Shown one piece after another: positions 59,110 through 64,000 of a stretch of DNA of 64,000 bases. This DNA is from Cannabis sativa (Eukaryota > Streptophyta > Magnoliopsida > Rosales > Cannabaceae). Below the pieces are notes generated by a model. The model saw only the letters and a program-made list of their open reading frames with translations. It searched no databases and was not told the origin of the DNA. The position numbers and the translations under genes were made by a program. The DNA is taken from assembly GCF_029168945.1 (NCBI RefSeq), contig NC_083604.1:5820812-5884811 (forward strand), written 5' to 3'. Every line of letters begins with the position of its first letter. The stretch's first letter is position 1.

Positions 59110-59530
59110 TTCGTGCGCCGGTAAAAGTTCTTCTAAAAATTTGACCTAAGTCAAACGCGCGTTTCATTTACATCTTTTACCGGCGCAGAATTGCGCCGGT
59201 AAAAGTTTCCCCACCTACCAAGGAAATCCACGCGGGAAGTTTCCCTCTTTTTTTTTTGGGACTTTTACCGGCGCATATATGCGCCGGTAAAAGTATATAA
59301 GCGCCACAATAAATGAAATGATAGGCGGCAAACTTTTCGCGCCTGTTGGCGCTTCATTTCATCACTTTTACCGGCGCATATTCATTGTTGCGCCGGCAAA
59401 ACAAAGTTATACCGGCGCATTATTGCGCCGGCAAAAATAAAGCATAAATGCAAATGGGATTTCAGTTTTTGCTTTACGTCGACAACTTTTACCGGCGCAT
59501 TTAACGAACTGCGCCGGTAAAAAGGCCTTT
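59110..59530. repeat. Right subterminal repeat array of the CACTA element
   Basis: Copies of TTTTACCGGCGCA and its inverse occur at about 59113, 59175, 59190, 59265, 59280, 59367, 59390, 59411, 59424, 59487 and 59507. Many are arranged as tail-to-tail pairs. This mirrors the left array. Confidence 0.9.
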
Positions 59531-59599
59531 TCCTGTAGTGTGTTATGTTGGTAATGTTGTCGATTTCATTATGTTAATATTTGTTGTATAGGGAGAAAA

Positions 59600-61212
59600 A
59601 TGGCGGAAGAGGAGGCAAAGGCTTTATCCTACATACCAGAAACAATATTGAAGAAGAGGAAAACCAATGAAGAAGTAGCCCTTAGGAGGAAAGCCCAATT
59701 GGAGCTCAGGAAACACGCTAGTAAGAAAGATCAGAAGGAGTATATCAAAAAGCCCGAGGAATTCGTCAAAGAGTTTCACTACAGGGTAGGCAACATTAAT
59801 ATATATATTTTTACTTGTATAAAGATGTTCTAATTGCAAGCGTAGTTGTTTAGATTGATATGTATTCCGAAAAACATATTGTTTGTTCGAGATTTAGATG
59901 GAAAATGCTTAAAAGTTATGAATTTGGTTTTTTCTATGTATTTCGAAACACTTGTGTTTTATTTGGGATGAGAATCATTGTTAAACTTGCTCTGGTGTCT
60001 TTAAATTATCAAATTTTATTAAGGTATAATACACATCCAGGTTTTGTTAGTTGCTGTCTGATTCAGTTAGCTCTTTATATCCAAAAACAGCTACACTTAT
60101 GTACTTTAAGCATCATTTTTCTTTTTAATCAGTTTTGAACCATCTATTTCTACTGCACGAGTGATAACCAGAGGGATGCAAATTATATTTTAGGTGTGTC
60201 TTTTGCTGTGTACCAAGCTGTAGGTGGGTTTTTTCCCCAAAAATGGATCATGGAAATAGAATGACCTATAACAGCTACAATACATTAGAATTGTTGATGA
60301 CCTAGATCATGAAATGACTTTTCTTGCTTGATTGGCTTATTGAGTAATATTCTTACATGTTATTTCTATTTAGGAGGTGGACCTTGTCAGGATGAGACAC
60401 AGGTTAAAGAAAAAGAGGCCAGAGTTGGTGACTCCAAAGTCGAAGCTCCTTTTCATCATCCGCATACAAGGGTAGGTTTTCAACATATTTGTATGAATTT
60501 CTTGTCTGGCTTTCTATTGACTGTTGTCTTCTGTTTATATCATTTGTCTTTGTCTAGAACAAATGACATGCATCCAGCAGTTAGGAAGACCCTTTACAAC
60601 CTGAGGTTGAGGAAAGTGTTCAGTGCTGTCTTTGTGAAAGTGAATGCTTCAGTAATTGAAAAATTACAAAGGGTGGAACCCTATGTTACTTATGGGTATG
60701 TGACTAGACTTCTTCATTGCTATTTGGTTGTATTATTTTTGATGTTAAACTATGCTGCAATCTCTGTTTACTGTTTCAATGATACTTTTTGCACCTTTGA
60801 AGGTATCCTAACCTCAAGAATGTGAAGGAACTGATTCACAAGAAAGGCTTTGGAAACGTAGCCAAGCAGAGGGTACCTCTTACGGATAACAATGTTATTG
60901 AGCAGGTATTCAATTGCTTAATATTTATAAATATATGTTGGATCATCTACATTAAAACACAATTTCTAACTTTCACCATATCTTCTTATTTGGCAGGCAC
61001 TTGGGCAACATGGAATTCTTTGCATAGAAGATCTTGTGCATGAAATTGCTAATGTTGGTCCTCATTTTAAGGAGGTTGCTCATTTTCTATACCCCTTTAT
61101 GCTCAACAAGCCACAAGGGGGTTTAAAAGGGATAAAGAAAGTCTACAAGGACGGAGGAGAATCTGGCAATCGTGAGGATCACATCAATGAGCTAATAGAC
61201 AAGATGAATTAG
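59600..61212 (+). CDS. RPL7: 60S ribosomal protein L7 (uL30), L7-1-like
   Basis: Five coding exons: 59600-59785, 60374-60471, 60558-60695, 60803-60905, 60997-61212, preceded by a non-coding exon at about 50370-50438. They join in frame to 246 aa. The N-terminal eukaryotic extension is Lys-rich ([27 protein letters not shown]). The uL30 core follows: [79 protein letters not shown] and [15 protein letters not shown]. It ends [19 protein letters not shown]. The opening [14 protein letters not shown] resembles the divergent plant L7-1 paralogue more than the main RPL7. It is part of the large subunit. Intron 1 is about 9.15 kb because of the CACTA insertion; without it the intron would be about 160 bp. 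Confidence 0.93.
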
Positions 61213-62185
61213 AATGCAGAGAACATTATGGAAATATTTTTGTACCTTTCGGCTAGATGGTCCATTTTATTTTCTTTTTTATGCTAAGAATGTCACTAGT
61301 ATTGTAATTTTCCTTGAAACTATTTAAAGTAGTAAAATCGTGGTGTTACTCGTACGTATAATTCTGTTGTTCACACGAAGTTTTGATCAAGTTGTGTTCG
61401 TTTCATATGTGCACGCATTTACTTTTTCTTTTCCATGGTACCCTAATAACCATGTAGTTCTGCAGAACAATCTGACATATACGTGTGATCATGACTCATT
61501 CACTGTATATTGACAATAAAAGAGAAATAATATTACCAAAGTTTGGAAGTTGTATTTTGGTGGGAAAAGAAAATGTAGGTAAAAAATTAAATGTGGAGAA
61601 TAAAAAATAAAATCATTTTTTCCTATTTGTATGAAATTTTTTGTTTTTTTTTTGAGTACATATGAAACTTTTTGTTGATTTTTTTTTTCATATTTTTTCT
61701 TACATTTTTTCTTTCACCACTAAAATCTAACTTCCAAATATTAGTGGGTCTTTTTTTACTGATTTATAACACACTATACCTAGCTTTTACACTACTCGTG
61801 TTGTACATTTATAAAATCATTAAATATTATGATTTTTTCTTTATAAATAAATACAAAATTGAAATGGTATGACAATCTTAATTTCGTGTTTTATAGTATA
61901 TTATACTTTTATTTAAGAAAAGAAGTCCTAAAAGTTACAAATTTGATGGGTTTTTATACCATTTCTGTAAAAATATAGCTTTTTTTCAAAATAATTATTT
62001 TATGAGAAAAATTTAAGAAAAAGTTGAAAAATATAAGAAAACCAAATAAAGTAACCTTAAGGTAACTAGATGGGTAACTAATTACTTTAGACTATTTTTC
62101 TCATATTTTATAATTTCTTTTTAAATTTTCCTATAAAATAACTTAACTCTTTTGAAAAAGAAAGACATATTTTTACAAACTTATA
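61213..62185. other. RPL7 3' flank and AT-rich spacer
   Basis: This contains the RPL7 3' UTR (to about 61350) and then AT-rich DNA with T-runs. No gene is recognised. Confidence 0.5.
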
Positions 62186-62400
62186 ACTAGGGTTGTGCAT
62201 TTAACCCGGTGGGCCGGCCAACCCAACCCGAAAATGGGCCGAAAAACCCAACCCATATGAGGCCGAAGTCCAATCGGTGAATAATATGCCAACCCGTCAT
62301 TTATTGGGTCGGAATGGGGTTTAAATTTATTTGGGCCGATGAACCCAACCCAGACCGAAGCCCAATCATAAATAAAAAAATATTTTACTTTTTTATATAC
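62186..62400. mobile_element. Fragment of a dispersed GGGCC/CCCAACCC-rich repeat
   Basis: A GC-richer island begins CTAGGGTTGTGCA and holds repeated AACCCAACCC, GGGCCG and CCCAATC motifs. This style of sequence is common at the ends of plant hAT-like MITEs. Only one end is recognisable and no target duplication was found. Confidence 0.35.
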
Positions 62401-63184
62401 ACTTATCACCCTACATATAAAAGGAAACTTTACATTTTCTTCTTACCCTAACCCTAAATTCTCTCTACCAGCTCAAAAACTCAGAGGCGCTCTTCTCCTT
62501 CTCTTACTCTCTCAATCGTTCTTTTCAAATTGAAAAAAAAAATGGTCTCTTAACCTCCTCTCTCATATCATCTCTCACACTCGTAGGCAGCCTTCTATGC
62601 GGGATAAAGCTAAGTCAAAGGTGGTGAGGTAATCTATCTTTTATAATATCTCGGAGTCGATCAATGTAGTCTTTTTCTTTTTCTTCTTGAGTAGTTTTTG
62701 CTTTACCCAGATGATTTTCTCGAGAAATCCCATTAATGAAGTTGGAGAAAAATAAAAATGCTTATTTAGTTACTTAATCTGAAAAAAGATTGCATTTTTC
62801 TTTACATATCTATGTTGAGTAAATTTTTGATGAAACACGTTTTGAACAATGGACTTTGTAAGAATTTGATTTTGAGTGTGAGAAGTTTCTTTTTTCAATT
62901 TTGGGTTCTTACCAGAATTTTGATTGTAGTGTTAGAGAAAATTATTGATGATTCAAAAATAGTTTGTTATGTGACCTGCCATATAGAGTTGATTAAGGCT
63001 CAAATTTGTATATTTTTAGTCATTAATTATGCATATTAAATTAATATAAATTAAATATTTTATAGTTTGAATGATAAATTTATGGAAATATTTAATTTAT
63101 TCTAATTTTTATGTTATTTGTCATATTTGAGTAAATTGGTCTACATCATATGCATAATATACATAGTTTCTATATACATTGATT

Positions 63185-63720
63185 AATCACTTTGTGGACT
63201 TCTACACGGACTTACGGTTATGGGCTCATTCAAAACAAAAGGCATAGCCTTCATTCATACATTGATAAGGTCTCAAAGAACATTATCCAAGCCCAAAGAA
63301 TTGATTCAAAATAGGAACGTGGGCCATTATCCATTTCTCCTAATGCATTTCTTTCGGCAGCCGAGAAATGCCCAGAAGCCACCACGTGTCTCACCTTTGT
63401 ACCACCTGACCTCTCATCAGCCCTCTCAATCAAATTAATGCAAAAAGAAAGTGGTCCATGTCTCACATTTTCATCAGCTTTTTGTGCCATTTACTCCACT
63501 AAGTGTAATACGAAAATACCACTTATGGGGATAATTTTGGCTCTATAAATAGGACAACTTTAGAGAGCAAAGGGCATCAGATTTTAGAGTAGAGTAAATA
63601 CACTTTGTTATTTTATTTTTCTCTCTTATTACTATTTTATTTATACTTATTTTAGTGACAAAAATGAGTGTATTAAAATAGTAATATTGGTGAGGTTAGA
63701 GTGTAGCTATTGTACTTCTT
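63185..63720 (+). mobile_element. Probable LTR with promoter
   Basis: A GC-richer segment beginning TTTGTGGACTTCTACACGG leads to a TATA box (CTCTATAAATAGG, 63541-63553) followed by a T-rich leader. The layout resembles a retrotransposon LTR promoter. No second copy lies in the window and ends are not defined, so this is tentative. Confidence 0.35.
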
Positions 63721-64000
63721 ACTTTAATTATTGATATTGATTCTTTTGTGCTTCATCTCCATATCTCATTTATTAAATTATTCTTCATCTTCTAATTTTT
63801 CTTCCTAAGTTAATAGTAGTTTTTATATAAGTTCAGTCATGCTTTTCTTATGTAAGTTAGGCTATTAATATTTTGGTATATTTATTATATTTTATGTCGT
63901 TTACTGCATTCTGCCAATAGTGGTATTTTGTCGATTTATGATATATAATATGATATGCTTTTGAGTTAGAGGTGAGATTTAATTTATTCAAGATTATTTT

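Larger units (their letters stand above)
50551..59540 (-). mobile_element. 8,990-bp CACTA (En/Spm) DNA transposon
   Basis: The left end is CACTACAAGAAAA and the right end (reverse complemented) is CACTACAGGAAAA, one mismatch in 13. TGT flanks both sides (50548-50550 and 59541-59543). Subterminal regions (50570-50915 and 59110-59530) hold many copies of TTTTACCGGCGCA or TTTTGCCGGCGCA in both orientations, as expected for transposase-binding arrays. Inside, on the minus strand, are a TNP2-type transposase and a Transposase_24/TNP1-like gene, a ~108-bp tandem repeat and a large CA/TA microsatellite. It sits in the 5'-UTR intron of RPL7 in the opposite orientation. Confidence 0.97.

Noticed and set aside
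1..64000. CRISPR arrays, bacterial operons, integrons or organelle DNA
   Set aside because: Tandem arrays here are AT satellites and microsatellites without spacers; all genes are intron-bearing plant nuclear genes.

Overview
This is a nuclear chromosome segment from a flowering plant, almost certainly a eudicot. The evidence is genes split by short GT-AG introns, AT-rich intergenic DNA, plant-only gene families (NRT3, plastid SUFE2, plant O-fucosyltransferase, plant coilin, MKP1) and plant transposon classes (CACTA, Cassandra, copia, gypsy, Helitron, PIF/Harbinger-like and MULE-like MITEs). A Rosales origin is only a guess.

Layout. 1-2.7 kb: remnant of a gypsy-type LTR/leader. 3.0-5.6 kb: NRT3-type nitrate-transport partner (+) convergent with plastid SUFE2 (-). 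6-16.6 kb: a dense repeat block holding a 1.06 kb TIR element, a (GA)40 tract, a Cassandra LTR with an embedded 5S-like segment, a 5'-truncated LINE, gypsy gag-like debris, an internally deleted copia element, a MITE and a second copia remnant hit by a tiny poly(A) retroposon. 16.8-26 kb: two genes in tandem on the minus strand, a GH27 APSE-like glycosidase (14 exons, 641 aa) and an O-fucosyltransferase family protein (11 exons, 579 aa). 26.6-30.7 kb: a Helitron 3' end and three MITEs with clear target-site duplications. 31.1-36.1 kb: coilin (13 exons, 688 aa, with a recent in-frame 66-bp duplication). 37.9-39.1 kb: an RPA70-like fragment ending in a Helitron terminus. 40.4-43.1 kb: MKP1-type MAP kinase phosphatase (-). 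45.3-46.6 kb: class I SAM-dependent methyltransferase (+). 47.4-49.5 kb: a 2,073-bp solo LTR. 50.4-61.2 kb: an RPL7 (uL30) gene whose 5'-UTR intron carries an 8,990-bp CACTA element with its own two genes. 61.2-64 kb: repeat-rich intergenic DNA.

The host genes are unrelated housekeeping, signalling and cell-wall genes with no operon-like logic. They look intact: every exon chain I assembled keeps its reading frame. The mobile DNA is mostly decayed. The CACTA element is the youngest-looking large insertion, with a perfect 3-bp TSD and near-identical ends. Its TNP1-like gene is open across five exons, but its TNP2 transposase carries two in-frame stops and one homopolymer frameshift, so the element is probably non-autonomous. 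I found no clear new molecular system. The most interesting points are the CACTA-in-RPL7 intron, the RPA-bearing Helitron remnant, the 9-nt-plus-poly(A) retroposon and the coilin repeat expansion.
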